NCBI GenBank assembly: GCA_023238725.1 | Contig: CM041534.1 | Span: forward strand, 23,620,303-23,684,302 | DNA: 64,000 nucleotides | From: Scortum barcoo | Taxonomy: Eukaryota; Chordata; Actinopteri; Centrarchiformes; Terapontidae | Direction: 5' to 3' | Shown here: positions 13,051 to 24,378 of the stretch, one piece after another | Layout: each line of letters opens with the position of its first letter | Numbering within the stretch: position 1 is the stretch's first letter | The notes under the pieces: generated by a model | Databases searched by the model: none | What the model saw: only the letters and a program-made list of their open reading frames with translations | Told to the model about the DNA's origin: nothing | Made by a program: the position numbers and the translations under genes

Positions 13051-14072
13051 GTATGTGAAATGACTTTCCCACAAAGCCCGAGCTCATCACAAAGGTCCAG
13101 CACAATTAACGCTGTCAGAAAGAGTTCATTCAAGTCTGATTTTCTGGCTAATGGGGAAAATGGGTTGCTGATTATACCACCTTCTGCAGCACTATTATAG
13201 CTCTGCAGATCTCATTATTACACATTTTCCAATTATTTATCCTGATATTTGGCTTCTTTGGAAACTTTTGGGATCTTCATCAGGATTTAAAGCAGCTCGG
13301 TGGCTCTGGGCTGCAATGATTGTCCAACACAACATGTTAGCTTAATGATCCCACCAGCAGGTCCAGCAGGGGTGAGGAGGTTAATGAATAAGAGCTGAGG
13401 TTTAAGCCGCTGGTCACAGTGATGGTGATATGTCTGCTGATTAAACTGAGGCTGACAATGTTTACAAAAGTGACTATTAAAAAGGATGAATATGCAGATA
13501 CAGTATGGGCAAATGCCTAATGAGGGTACAACTGTACACAAACCAAACCAACACTCAGTGACCTGCTGAACGTACCAAAGAAAAATCTCAATAGCGGGGG
13601 GTCTAAAATAAGAATTTGTCAAGCATATAAACTAGAGTTACTTAAAGAAAGTTACTCAGTTTGCCAATTTAAGGTTAGAAAAGGGCTGAATTACTTTAGC
13701 AGTAGCCAGGCAGTGAAATAAACCTGCATAAATATCTGTGTTAGAGAAAGCTGACACATGCAACTTTCTTTAAGCATTAAAATACTAACTGGAGCTCAAA
13801 ACAGCCCATTTCATTAAAATCTTGGCACATAAAGTTTCCCCCTTTTTCTGATTTGTGCCAACAGCCTTTAAGAGGAGATCCACACACATTAAGGTTCACG
13901 GTGGTAGACTTTCCATCCTGCTGCTTGACCTCAGTGAACTTGTGAACACTTGAGATTGAAAGAAAGAAAGGATGAAAGGACAGCGGCTATAGAGGAAGTC
14001 GAAGCGCGCCCAACAAGGCCTGATAGAGAGGCTTCATTTTATTTTGTCATCGTGAAAGTGGTAGCACTTTGA

Positions 14073-14340
14073 GGCGAGCGGGACTCTCCTGACCCCCTCC
14101 TCTTCTATCAGAGATGAGTGCTGATAAACAGCGGCTCTCCGTGTCACCCGATGTGTCGTGACAAGACGGCCCGTGGCGGTGGCATCACTTCCTAAGTCAT
14201 ACGATCTGAACGCGCGCACGCTCCGCGGGGAGAGGTGCTGACATTTCCCATCAAAGCATCGGGGAAGAAGACGAGCCGACACTGACGGCGACAACAAGAC
14301 GTGGGATGTGGAGCGGAGCGAGACCGCGGAGCTGGCAGGA
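14073..14340. promoter_or_regulatory. CpG-rich patch inside inferred intron 2
   Basis: Roughly 30 CpG dinucleotides in about 270 bp, including GAACGCGCGCACGCTCCGCG and AGACCGCGGAGC, in otherwise AT-rich DNA. Overlapping minus-strand open frames of 87 and 114 codons do not resemble later TMEM132 exons or any protein known to me. An intragenic CpG island, alternative promoter or enhancer is possible. Confidence 0.35.
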
Positions 14341-17300
14341 AGCAGAGGCTGAGGTCAGGAAGTTGCCGTGTTCCCTACGAGGAGCAAGTAACCATCTAGC
14401 TGCCGGGGATGAAGCCACTACCGCCGAATGTGGGTCACTCTCTCTGGCTTCTGCTGCACTGTCTTTCCTCAAGCCTTTATTTGGAGCCAGGAGCATTTGA
14501 ATACAGCATGTTGGACCCGGGGCTCTGGAGTACTGCACCGATTCCAAGAGCCTTGTATCGTGCACATGGATGAGGATAATATGAATATATGTCATGCATG
14601 TGTGTGTGTACTGCAGAGGCTGTGTTTACTTCAGCAAAAATGTCAATGAGTCACAGAAATCTAAATTGGCGGCTCATCATTGACTACATTTCCATGCATG
14701 CAGTGACCTGGCTGCTGATTAAAGTCTTATTCAGGTTAAGCTACTTACATGACCCTTTGATATCCCGCAACTAAGTGCCCATATGAATAAACCAACGAAC
14801 ACCATATTTCTGGCTCTCCACCAGCTGCTGCGGCTTCTTGGCAAAGCAAGGTTAGTTCTAGTACAATGGAAATAATTAGCATTTCATTAGCAATACTTAT
14901 AGATAGTGTCTGCATTCGTGCTTTCAAACTGCATTGATGGCAAACCAACACCAGAAAAATACAGTCAACGCTAACGTTCACCTGAGGTTGCGTTCCAACT
15001 TCTAGGAAAGAGATCAGGGTCTTTAGCTGATAAAACTGCCAGCTGGTTACCAGCTTTGTGTGTTTGGTGCTGAGCAGGTGACGCTCAGCAGGTTAATTCA
15101 CACCTGACTCAGTCTGAGTGCAGGAAAACTTTGCTGGGCTCCTTCACGTTATGTGTAGTCATGATCCTAAAGCTTTTCATCAGTGAGTAACATCATGACA
15201 TTTATTGTACATACAGAACATCAGCAGGTAAAATAAACACAGCCGGCGTCTTTAAACCACCCACCAAAAATTACAGCACAGTTTAAGTGGCACCATGCGA
15301 CATCCGTGATATTTTACCACTTATTGCGCCGTTAGCCTTCCTGCTACAGAGTAAGTGTCATTTTGTTTTAGCACAGCACTTCTCAGAGATCACGTCTCAT
15401 TAAATTAACGTACCAGTGTGACAACGACCTCTCTGTTGATTTTTTTTTTTGTTTTTTGCTGCCAAACAACCCCTCGATAATGAGTTGAACACCTTTCACC
15501 ACGCAGGTGTTGATCGAGTCTTTATTACTGTTGTGGCCTGTCGAGCAGCACACTGCGCACTGTAGGCAAGTCAAGACGAGACTTTCAAATGACATTTACA
15601 GCAAGAAAGAAAAGCAGTCATTCTGCACCAATAGATAATCTTAAATACAGCAATGCATATGATTATTATGTTGCCATGGTAACTTAGTTAATGCATTACT
15701 ACTACTCCCCATCCTGATATGATATGCACATGTAATACAGGATTTTAGGGCTGATTCCACTCCGCTCTGCCTGATACGCCATCATCTGCAGTAACAAGTC
15801 AGAGATATTCAAAGCAGGACGAATGAAAAAGAAGGGAAATTGGAGGGAACAATGGAGGCAAAGGGAGAGTCAGAGGAGTAAAAGGAGGCCCTCTGATTCA
15901 TCTTTAAAGACGCTCCTTATTGCATCTTTAAACACCTTCCTCGATGCGCAGGGACGACTCGACAGTCCAGAGCTACTGAACTCACACCGATCAAGTCGAG
16001 CCGCTCAGGAGGCTCAAACTGGGCTTTTCTTCTCCTCGCTTCATCTCTTTTTTTTAACCTCTTGTTTTATTGCTCCTCATTTCCATCCCCGCAAAAGGGC
16101 TCGGCTGCATAAGAACTGCAGCGGTCCACAGATGCTAACATGGCCGGCTAAATGTTTTAAGAGGCAGGGGGATATGACAAAGCCTTCGCCTTGTACTACA
16201 AAGCCTCGCTGTAACTTTGTCACATCACCGCCACCGTTGCTGCCGTGACTGACAGATTCCCACAGCCGCTCCTTCTTCTTCTCTGATTTAATAAGACTAT
16301 TTTGTAATCTAGATTTCAGATGAAGGCATACATCAGTAAAAGTGGAGAACGCTGTCAGGCAGAGGCTCTGTGTTATAGAGGACTTTGTGAGAACAGAATA
16401 TTATGACACTAGATCATACATTTTACAGAGGGGGAGTGTAAATGTTCAGACAGTGTGAAGACAAATGCTCGGGATTCCTGGGGGGTTGAGGCTTTGATAA
16501 TGAAAGGTTAGCACTCCAGTTACAAGAGGGAAGACGTGGAGAATACCTTTAAGTATACAAAGAAAGAAAAATAACTTAATTTCAGCTTTTCAAAAGCTTT
16601 TCACTCTTTTTTTTAGGGAACGATTGTTCTGTAACTGTCATCTGAATTCGACTTTACATTTTGAGGTTTTTTATTTGCAAATAACAGATTCAAATGACAC
16701 CACATCGCTCCACAATCAGGAAGTCTGCTTTATTTCGTTGATTATTCATGAAATTATACAGAAGTGCCTTTATACCAAAGATGTCAGTGAATTATTCATG
16801 TTTTAAATAATCCTAATCAATGTTTCATATTAAAGTGTCAGCTTTGTTTGGTTGGGTGTCTGTAGGGTGACACGGGGTCACCACAATTTCTGCAAAGATA
16901 CTATGATCGACAGGTAAGTAAGCAAAAGTCCAAAATTGAGCTTGTTGCTAGTTAATTAAACATTTGACGTTGTTCTTTGTAGACGGTTATTGTTTTCAAA
17001 AGCATATGATGGTCAAATATTGTATGTTTAATTTGATGGAATTGGATGGAAGTGTAACTCTTACCTAATTTTGCAAATGCTAAAGTAAAGAGACAACAGT
17101 ATAATATGCAGAAATGCATGAATAAGCTCTTATGAGGTTGTTATTATAGTTATTTATTTAAAATGTTGAGTGACTAAGCTAACTGTTGCTGTATAAGGAA
17201 GTCCAATACAAATGCATATGTTTGAATAATCCTGATTACACAAAACTCCTCACGATTAATAAACTATCTCTGCAGGGAGGAGTCTCCTGTTGGAGCTTAA

Positions 17301-18829
17301 TGAGTTATTGAGGCTTAATTAAAAACACACATCTCAAAATGTAAGCAATTCAGCGAGGTTTTCCACAGCCATATTTACAGTGTGTTTCATCATCACTACT
17401 GAGTTAGTCGGTAACACTGGCTTCCTCGTGTCGCTCCTCTTCCTGCTGCCTTCACGCCTTCGAGCAGAGAAAAACTTTCTCAAGCTTTGTCAAGTGCAAA
17501 TAATCATTTATTTTCTAACCCTCAACAGTGCGTTGACAACCGAGGAGAGGAAAGAAGTGCATAGACCAGAGAGCCAAACTGAACCTTGCGCTCTCCAGGC
17601 TCCGTTTTCACAGACAGAGGGTCAAGCTCGGAGATTTAACACTGGCAGATAGTTTTCACTGAAACCGCTATTATGAGCTTTGTGAGAACCCATTCTGATT
17701 TTGGAGAATATAAAAATGAACACTGATGCTCTGAAAAAAATAAGAGAAAATCAGAGAAATATGATGGCTGAGGAGTGGAGGGAGTTTGTGCCAAAAGATG
17801 TGAAAATACAACTACTGATTATTTGTCGGAGACGTTGATTAACGCTTAAATTCACTTTTTTACAAAGTGCAATTCCCTAAAATGCTAACTTACACATCAC
17901 AAACAAGCAGCAGCCATATCAGCACACCTGATGAGCACTTAAAGCTGCTATAATGTTTTTTTAAATATGGGCACTGCAGATGTATGTTATCAATGTCCAA
18001 GTGAAAGATGTACCTAAATATAGTTCTGTTGTTTTAGTTTGACGGGCCTTTGCCATTTATATTCTAATAAAACTCTTCAATGCTCTGGCTATATGAGAAC
18101 AAACTGCATATATATTCAGATGTAATCATTCCTTTTTATTGCAACTCTGCAGAAGTCAATTTACTGCATTAAATGTTCTTTCAATGCTATTTCATAGTTA
18201 ATAATAGTTAATTAGAGTTTATTGACTTCAGGGACAGTTCGAATGAATATTACATGTATGTAAACATGAAGAAAACATCCTTCAGCTGCTGTATAAGCAG
18301 GGTTTTTCTTAGATAATGTGCAGCAGTTATTACTGTGAAGGGGAAAATGTGCAGTGTGTTGCTGTAGGTATCAGAAATTGAAGTGGAATAAGTTGAAAAC
18401 AATTAATGACGATATCAGTTCCCTCGCTGTAGTTACAATCGCCTCCCTTCTTACAGTAATACTGAATGAGAATGAAACCACAGTGTGCTTTAGCGAGGCG
18501 TTTTAATACGTGATCCACAGACATTATCTGCTCAAACAGCTCAGGCCTTGTGCTTTTACTCACAAACTGCTTTGAGTAGCAGTTCACTGCAAATTATTCA
18601 TACGGCCCTGTCCTGAGAGAGAGAGAGAAAAAAAAAAGAAATCTCTGGATGTTAAGCCACCACTTCAAAAAGGTGAGCCGCACAGTCCTGCTACACCATA
18701 ACCTCGTCTTCTCCTCTTTATCTTACCTGAATTTAATTACTGCTGGCACATCAACTGGCTCAGTGAGGGAGAAATTAATGAGAGGGATGAAATATGTGAT
18801 TACATGCTTATTTGGCGCTTTAGAGCTAA

Positions 18830-19270
18830 AATGAACATAAATGGCATTGTAACCGGGGGAGAATATTGCGGGGATTGGGATTACATAACATTGGCCACAC
18901 TTGCATGCACACCGTGATCTTACGCTATCATAAAATGCTGCAATTAATTTGGAGGTTGTGTAAAACCTTTATCTAATAATGCTTTGAATTAGGCTGATTA
19001 TAAAGGCTGTAATGAAGACATCCAGCACCGTGGTAATTGTTCCAAATGTCGGGATATTTGGACGTGCAAATCCTATATTTCTCACTCGCCTGTCCACTGG
19101 GGACCTCACAAAATGCAGCATTCACACTGTATAGATCTGCTTACATGCAGTGTTGCAGCCTTAAGCATAAACCCTGGACAAATTGCACAATTACGTGCGA
19201 GCGCAATTATAAAGGGAGATATGAGACTGCAGTTTATGACAGGAGGGTAATGACTAATGTTGGCTGAGGT
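18830..19270. promoter_or_regulatory. Candidate conserved noncoding element 200-600 bp downstream of tmem132e exon 2
   Basis: Long repeat-free block with GGGATTGGGATTACATAACA, GCTGCAATTAATTTGGAGG, AATGCTTTGAATTAGGCTG and GTGGTAATTGTTCC. It lies immediately inside inferred intron 2, a usual place for splicing or transcription enhancers. Untested by alignment. Confidence 0.3.
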
Positions 19271-19457
19271 CTACCAGGAGGCAGGAAAATAATCTATTCA
19301 TCAATAATTTTTGTGTACATGATTGCACAGAAACAGGGGAAATCCACAGAGTGAGCTTCTGCTGTGCATGTAAACAGTAACTGTGTGAATATCAACAAAT
19401 TAAATGTGACATTCAGGATGGAAACACACACACAGAGGGACTATTTCACCAGAAGAG

Positions 19458-19463
19458 ACTTAC
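19458..19463 (-). other. 5' splice site of tmem132e intron 2
   Basis: The minus strand reads CTCAA then GTAAGT, a consensus donor. The exon ends after two bases of a Lys or Arg codon (phase 2). This matches the human protein, where the equivalent FTLR motif continues into VKAKKG in the next segment. Reading through the donor reaches a stop at once, which confirms the boundary. Confidence 0.9.
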
Positions 19464-20430
19464 TTGAGGGTGAACTGCTCCACGGTGGAGTTGGGCATCA
19501 AGTAAAGGAAGATTTTGAGGGTTTCTCCGGGCTTCAGGGGTTTCTCTGGCAGCCTGAGGAACATGTTCTTGTCTAGCTGCTTGTCCACCAGCAGCTGCTC
19601 TTGGCTGGCTTGGTACAGACTGATGCTCCCGATGCGCAGCAGGGGGTGCTGTGACAGAGGTTCTCCCCTGGAGCCACCACCACCCCTGTGACCTGAGCCC
19701 TCGCTGCACTCACCGTCCGGATTAGGCCCATGGAGAGTGTAGTAGAGCTCAGCCTGGAGGGTCTCGCTGGTCAGCCCGTCCAAGAGCCCGTCGCCGGAGC
19801 CTTTCCTCCGACCCAGCGGTGCCACATTGGTGTTAAACCAGGACAGGGGAAGCTCCAGCTGGGCCAAGCACTGCGCCAGGTTGCCTTTCATGCGGCAGGA
19901 GGTTTTAATTTCGCGGACGTCCCGAAAGGCGTGCAGGCGGACGCAGGGAAGCTTGTCCTGGGCCTTGAAGTCGTCCCAGTCGCGGCCGGCGATGTAGAAA
20001 AACACCTGGACTGTGGGGTTGTTGGAGAAAACCCGCGCCTGGACAATGAAGGCCCGAACTCTCCAGTTGACCGTCAGCTGGCCGGGTATATCCAGAGGAC
20101 TCGCTGGCTGGAGCAGCTCCTTGGACAGGGCCTGGTCCTGGGCGAAAGTCCCAAAGCTTATGTTGATGGCAGGCAGGTCTTTTGTCTGGAAAACCACAAA
20201 ACTCTCCGAGCGCTGCAGCGGGTGTCCTGTGCTGGGGCTGCTGCTGCTCCTGCTGCCTCCGCCAACCGTCTGTCCTGTGCTCTGAGCCTCCCGTAAAAAG
20301 AAAGCCAGTTGTGCATTGGACATTTTGAAGTTGGCGGGAAGGTACACACTGGGCGGCGAAGGACTGGTTGTCATTGCCGAAGAGCTGAGGAGGGCATCTG
20401 AGCTGGTTGGAGAGATTTTACCTGCAAGAG
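19464..20430 (-). CDS. tmem132e: tmem132e exon 2 (partial CDS): N-terminal extracellular region of transmembrane protein 132E
   Basis: Internal coding exon of 967 bp encoding about 323 residues, with no stop codon. Residue numbers count from the exon start. Family hallmarks in order: LPANF at about 31-35, AFFLREA at about 43-49, FVVFQTKDLP at about 78-87, TVNWRVRAFIV at about 120-130, GRDWDDF at about 149-155, LPCVRLHAFRDVRE at about 161-174, AELYYTLH at about 227-234, HPLLRIGSISL at about 262-272 and LKPGETL at about 299-305. From memory these match human TMEM132E better than TMEM132A-D, especially the QRSE-FVVFQTK block and the QHPLLRIGSIS block. Two N-glycosylation sequons are visible (NIS at about 90, NST at about 314). 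A Ser/Gly-rich insert lies near 51-70 and a Gly-rich loop near 245-257. TMEM132 proteins are single-pass type I membrane proteins with tandem Ig-like extracellular domains, proposed to act in adhesion and cytoskeletal linkage; TMEM132E is implicated in hearing. The transmembrane and cytoplasmic exons are not in view. Family assignment is very sure; paralogue E is fairly sure. Confidence 0.93.
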
Positions 20431-20467
20431 CTGTGGAGAGAGGAAGAAGAAGAGAGAAGGGGGAAAC
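20431..20467 (-). other. 3' splice site and polypyrimidine tract of tmem132e exon 2
   Basis: Read on the minus strand, the roughly 35 bases before the exon are almost pure pyrimidine (runs of TTTCCCCC, TTCTCTCTTCTTCTTCC and CTCTCC) and end in CACAG. This is a textbook acceptor. The reading frame stays open into this tract and reaches an ATG at 20470-20468, but that ATG lies inside the intron and is not the protein start. The exon's first two bases complete a codon whose first base lies in the preceding exon (phase 1). The first residues read Ala-Leu-Ala then Gly-Lys, which fits a signal-peptidase A-x-A site. Confidence 0.9.
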
Positions 20468-21153
20468 CATTAAATACAGCTTCCAATGTTTAACAGAAGG
20501 AGTTTAATGTAAAATCAAGAAAATGTGTGAGGGAGAATCAAACACAGTAAGGAGGCATCTGTAAAGTGAAACAATGAATGACGCATAAGCAGGAAGTCAC
20601 AGACATTTGATCTACTCAGTCAGCCGTGAGGAGGACAAGGTCAGCACACACTAATCACATGATAACTGGTCAATACATGTCAAGCATCCAGAGCACAGGC
20701 CGTCCAATGACACATGTCCACACTGTCAAGGGGAACTTCATGTTATGTCGCACTCAGCAGCACGCACAAACAAAACCCTTTAAAAACGTAAAAGGATCCA
20801 AACTCAACGTACAAAATAAAACGTGTGTTTGTATTTGAACAGCGTCTCCGACACACTGCACAGCACTTGTTGAGAAAAACAAGTCAACATAGCTTAGCAC
20901 CTACAAGTCAAGACCATCATAGAACAAACAGAATAAATGTGACATACTTATCAGAATTACCCAGAGCTGAGCACAAAAACATAGTTGCCTGTCCCCATGG
21001 TCCAAATCATAGATTAAAAGTCCCATATTCCAAATGGTTTTATCATTGAAATCGCATCCTTTAAATCTGGAAAAAAAATCAAGAGGATCCCTTTAAAAAG
21101 GAAAGCTTCTTCAAAAGGTTGAGTTACTCAGCAGGCACTCCACAGAAGTTCTC

Positions 21154-21175
21154 CTTCTTCTTCTTCTTCTTCTTT
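21154..21175. repeat. (TTC)n microsatellite
   Basis: About seven TTC units, 22 bp, at the proximal edge of the microsatellite cluster upstream of tmem132e exon 2. Confidence 0.95.
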
Positions 21176-21248
21176 TGGTTTCTCTTTAGAAAATCTTTGT
21201 CATGAGTTGCAAAAGAAGAATAAATGAGGGTGGAAAGACAGCAGTTCT

Positions 21249-21497
21249 TCACTTGGTCGTGTTCTTGTTGCCAGCTCCAAAGGTTCCGTAAAGCTTCCTG
21301 AACTTGTGCTCGTCTAATTCCCCGTGGCTCAGGTCTCGGTTCAAGAGTGGTTCAGCCCCACGCAGCGGCTCTTTCAGTCCCAGACTGTGCATGGCTCCGG
21401 GACAGGCTCTGATAGACGGGCAGAGAGCCTCCTCCCGGTTGGTGGGCTGTACGGGAACTATAGACAAAGCCTCTGACACCGCCCCATCTCGCCACAC
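21249..21497 (-). other. Codon-biased short ORF of unknown identity in inferred intron 1
   Basis: A minus-strand open frame of 82 codons follows an in-frame TAG and ends in TGA. The first codon of the frame is GTG; the first ATG is codon 36, leaving a 47-residue product. About 70% of third positions are G or C, well above the local background, and the tail (GELDEHKFRKLYGTFG followed by GNKNTTK) reads like ordinary protein rather than low complexity. No signal peptide, membrane segment or known motif was recognised. It sits about 0.8 kb upstream of exon 2 between a TTC repeat and a long CA repeat. It may be a lineage-specific exon, a retroposed fragment or chance. Confidence 0.25.
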
Positions 21498-21573
21498 CTA
21501 GTCTCTAGTCTATAATCACCATTTTAGCTCCGGTCGGTCAGAGCTAAGACACACAGCCCTCAGAGGACTCGAC

Positions 21574-21575
<2 letters not shown>

Positions 21576-21618
<43 letters not shown>
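21576..21618. repeat. (AC)n microsatellite
   Basis: Uninterrupted AC dinucleotide repeat of 43 bp, the longest tract of the cluster upstream of exon 2. Likely polymorphic in length. Confidence 0.98.
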
Positions 21619-21620
<2 letters not shown>

Positions 21621-21738
21621 GACACACATACATGCAGGCGAGAAAGAAATAACACTCCAGCTCAATTCATCCTCTCCCTCTGGACGTGTTCAGGCAGACT
21701 CTTATATGTGTGTGCATGCAAGTGTGTGTGGAGGGGCT

Positions 21739-21744
<6 letters not shown>

Positions 21745-21769
<25 letters not shown>
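21745..21769. repeat. (GT)n microsatellite
   Basis: 25 bp of pure GT repeat, opposite in phase to the AC tract at 21576, so the two could pair as a long imperfect inverted repeat. Confidence 0.95.
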
Positions 21770-21775
<6 letters not shown>

Positions 21776-21811
21776 GGCGGGGGATGGATGTATTGCTTGA
21801 ATGCCTCCAGG

Positions 21812-21815
<4 letters not shown>

Positions 21816-21846
<31 letters not shown>
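21816..21846. repeat. (GA)n microsatellite
   Basis: 31 bp of GA repeat. On the minus strand it is a TC pyrimidine tract. GA repeats can bind GAGA-type factors, but no such role is shown here. Confidence 0.95.
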
Positions 21847-21848
<2 letters not shown>

Positions 21849-21940
21849 AGGAGTGAGAAGGGAGAGGGAGGGATTAGGTAAAGATTATTGATGAATTGCC
21901 AGCCGAGCTCTCCTTCCCTTCTCCACCCCCTTCTCCTTCT

Positions 21941-21968
21941 TCCTCCTCCTCCTCCTCCTCCTCCTCCT
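21941..21968. repeat. (TCC)n microsatellite
   Basis: 28 bp of TCC repeat within a wider pyrimidine-rich stretch, about 21908-21975. It produces poly-Glu and poly-Gly frames that should not be read as protein. Confidence 0.95.
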
Positions 21969-22123
21969 GCTGCTGCCCCCCACCTCTTTCTGTCTGCCTT
22001 AGCCCCATGAGAAATCCATGAGAATGAGGGGATACCAGCCGGAGGGGGGGAGGGGTATCTGGACTGCCTCCCTGCTTCACTCACATGTGCCTGGAATTCC
22101 CATAATAAAAGAGAGAGGGAACA

Positions 22124-22140
22124 GTGTGTGTGTGTGTGTG
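22124..22140. repeat. Short (GT)n tract
   Basis: 17 bp of GT repeat; part of the same cluster. Confidence 0.9.
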
Positions 22141-22336
22141 GGCCCCATAAACTGAATGGCAAACAGTGGGGGCAACAAAAGACGAAGCCACAGCCGGGGG
22201 AAGCATCCTGCACTTACAAATGAGCAATCGTGAGGCACGGAGAGAAGAAGAAGGCTGGAGGAGCTATAATGATGAGAAGAAGCTACTTAAAGGCTGTCTA
22301 GTCTTTATCGACCAAAGGCTCTCTACCTCACAGGAA

Positions 22337-22359
22337 TGTGTGTGTGTGTGTGTGTGTGT
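22337..22359. repeat. (TG)n microsatellite
   Basis: 23 bp of TG repeat, followed a few bases on by a short second TG run. Confidence 0.95.
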
Positions 22360-22806
22360 TACTGTGTGTGTTTGGAAAGAGGAGCCGCTCTCGCCTTGAT
22401 CAACATTAGAGGCAAAAAATATGCACAAGCAATCCACGTGCTTCCTTAAGGGCTCCTCCAACACAGCGCCATCTGCTTCGTTCTCGTGGGTCCAAAACGC
22501 AGCGCCACCGTTCAATCCCCCACCGATACTGTATATTTTACCCGTCGCTCTGCAAAACTGCGAGACTCCACCACCAATCCTCGCCTCAGGGAGAGAAGAA
22601 TATGGACCTCACGTACGAGGAAATGCACCTCGTGCGCCTGCCAATGTTAATATCAAAGAGGTGTCTATTTTCCCTCCGACTCTTTAAAGCTCTATATGAT
22701 TTTATTGCTGTGTTTAAGCAGTAAGTAGATACTGGAACAGCATTACAGGCCGCTTTGCTCGACCTATCTCACTATGTCTTGAGGCGGCAGTAGCCTAGAC
22801 CTCAGC

Positions 22807-22826
22807 AAAAAAAAAAAAAAAAAAAA
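22807..22826. repeat. Poly(A) tract (A20)
   Basis: Pure A20 preceded by non-repetitive sequence; no retroposon body was recognised. Confidence 0.95.
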
Positions 22827-24377
22827 CCCTGAATCCTTGAGACCCGCTGGGACTTTTAAAACCGAATATGTCTCCCCTGCCTCTGAAAAGCACCGTCGAG
22901 GTGTCTTTGAGCAAGGCTCTTAAAGAAATGTGTCTCCATGTGTTTCCAAAAGCACCTGCTGCTGGCCAAACAGCCCAAAACAAAATGGTTTCCATCTTGC
23001 TTTCTTTTTTTAATGGTGATTTCGATTTTAAAGCTGTTTTACTTCTGACTCAGTGCTTCTCTTTCCTGCATCTGTTCATTCGAACACAAGGAGGCTGTAG
23101 GGGCCACATCAGGGAAGTTAAGGTAAAATTGTGACTCCAAACAGCTTGCTGGCATTATCTGAGTGTGTGCGAGCCAATAACAACCCAATATGAGACTGTT
23201 TGCATCATCAGTAATGTGCAGTATAATCTAGCTGTAGGATGAGCTGAAACAGGTTGCAGCAGGAGCACAGAGAATGCGAATGCGAAGCAATTCATCTCGG
23301 AAATTATTAAAATACACAAGAATAACTCAGAGGGAGAAGATCTCTTTTCACAGCTGACTGACTGTGACATTTTGGTGCAATATATCCTGCCTTTATACAA
23401 GTTATGATCACAATATGCATTCAAATAAGAGTAAAATCCCCCAAACAGAATCAGAACATTTTGCAGTGTGGTTGTCAGTGAGATTTTGTTCTTAATTAGG
23501 TGCTGTTGCCGACTCGTTTATCAGTGCTGTAATTATGCAACACCTTAAACATATTCTCAGCACACTTTAGAGCACAATCTCAGAGGAGTCTCATGTCATC
23601 TGTCAGAAAAGCAGCGATTTCTTCACCTCTTATCTCGATAAATGTGTATTAAACAGCATGTTTGCAACATGCCGTTTTCTTTTTCTGTAATAATATCCAC
23701 TAAAACACATCCTAAGACTGTATTTTAACAAAGGAGTCTGATTTATCACTTGTTGTCCAAGCCTTAGCTATAATTACTCATACACTACACTGCTTTCACT
23801 GTAGGTTGCGTAAGATGACAGAAATGTCTATAAATAGGGTGTATTAAACTCCAGCAGCAGAGCAGGTCAGCGGCTGTGAATCAAAGACTGAAGATGTTGC
23901 TGGGACTAAAGTAAATTTACACAAGCATATTGAGTATATTGTACCAAAAGCTCAGTGGTCTCTGTCTACCTCCTGGGGACGGTGAACCAACAAAGATCAC
24001 AGATGCTTTCACGTTTACGTCTGAAGGTCACCTGACTCCTGCCCTAGAGTCTCCTAATGCCTTTAAAGTATACAGTGACAACACATGCAGTGAATGCCAT
24101 CAAACAGCAAACAAATCCTTACCCCTTGCTCTGCACCCCGAGGCCTTATGGCGTCATTTGAGAAGGTGATTACAGCCTACGATGCATCAGGGTGCTCTTG
24201 TCTCATTTCACTCTAACAGCATCAGAGGTAGGTGGGTCTGACGGGGGAGCGTGGACACAGATGGGCTTCCAGTGTGAAACCCTATCGCCTTCCTCTTCCA
24301 CTTGATGTCCTATTAGACCTCAGGCCAAATTGAATTGAATTCTCTTCCTGTTGTGCTCCCATTACGTGAAACATCTG

Positions 24378-24378
<1 letters not shown>

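Larger units (their letters stand above)
1..19463 (-). other. Inferred intron 2 of tmem132e (extends off the left edge)
   Basis: Noncoding DNA downstream of the exon in gene orientation. The family's next segment, beginning near a KKGV motif and containing a G-Q-W or Q-W element, was looked for by eye on the minus strand and not found, so exon 3 is probably beyond the left edge or was missed. The interval holds short microsatellites, CpG-rich patches at about 4610-4880 and 14073-14340, a hairpin at 6904-6968, a poly(A) tract, and AT-rich blocks that resemble conserved noncoding elements near 6170-6480, 9930-10150 and 18840-19270. No other gene was recognised. Intron status is inferred from the donor at 19463. 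Confidence 0.7.

Noticed and set aside
19730..20296. 188-codon plus-strand open frame
   Set aside because: It is the antisense shadow of the tmem132e exon, which has strong family similarity on the minus strand.
20468..20470. ATG in frame with the tmem132e exon, which would give a 336-residue ORF beginning MVSPFSLLLPL
   Set aside because: The ATG and the apparent leader lie in the polypyrimidine tract before a consensus acceptor; the Leu/Pro/Ser run is translated intron.
21662..22213. 183-codon minus-strand frame with poly-Gly, His-Thr and Ser-Leu runs
   Set aside because: It is translated microsatellite (AC, GA and TCC repeats). Its possible donor at about 22085 is in the wrong phase to join exon 2.
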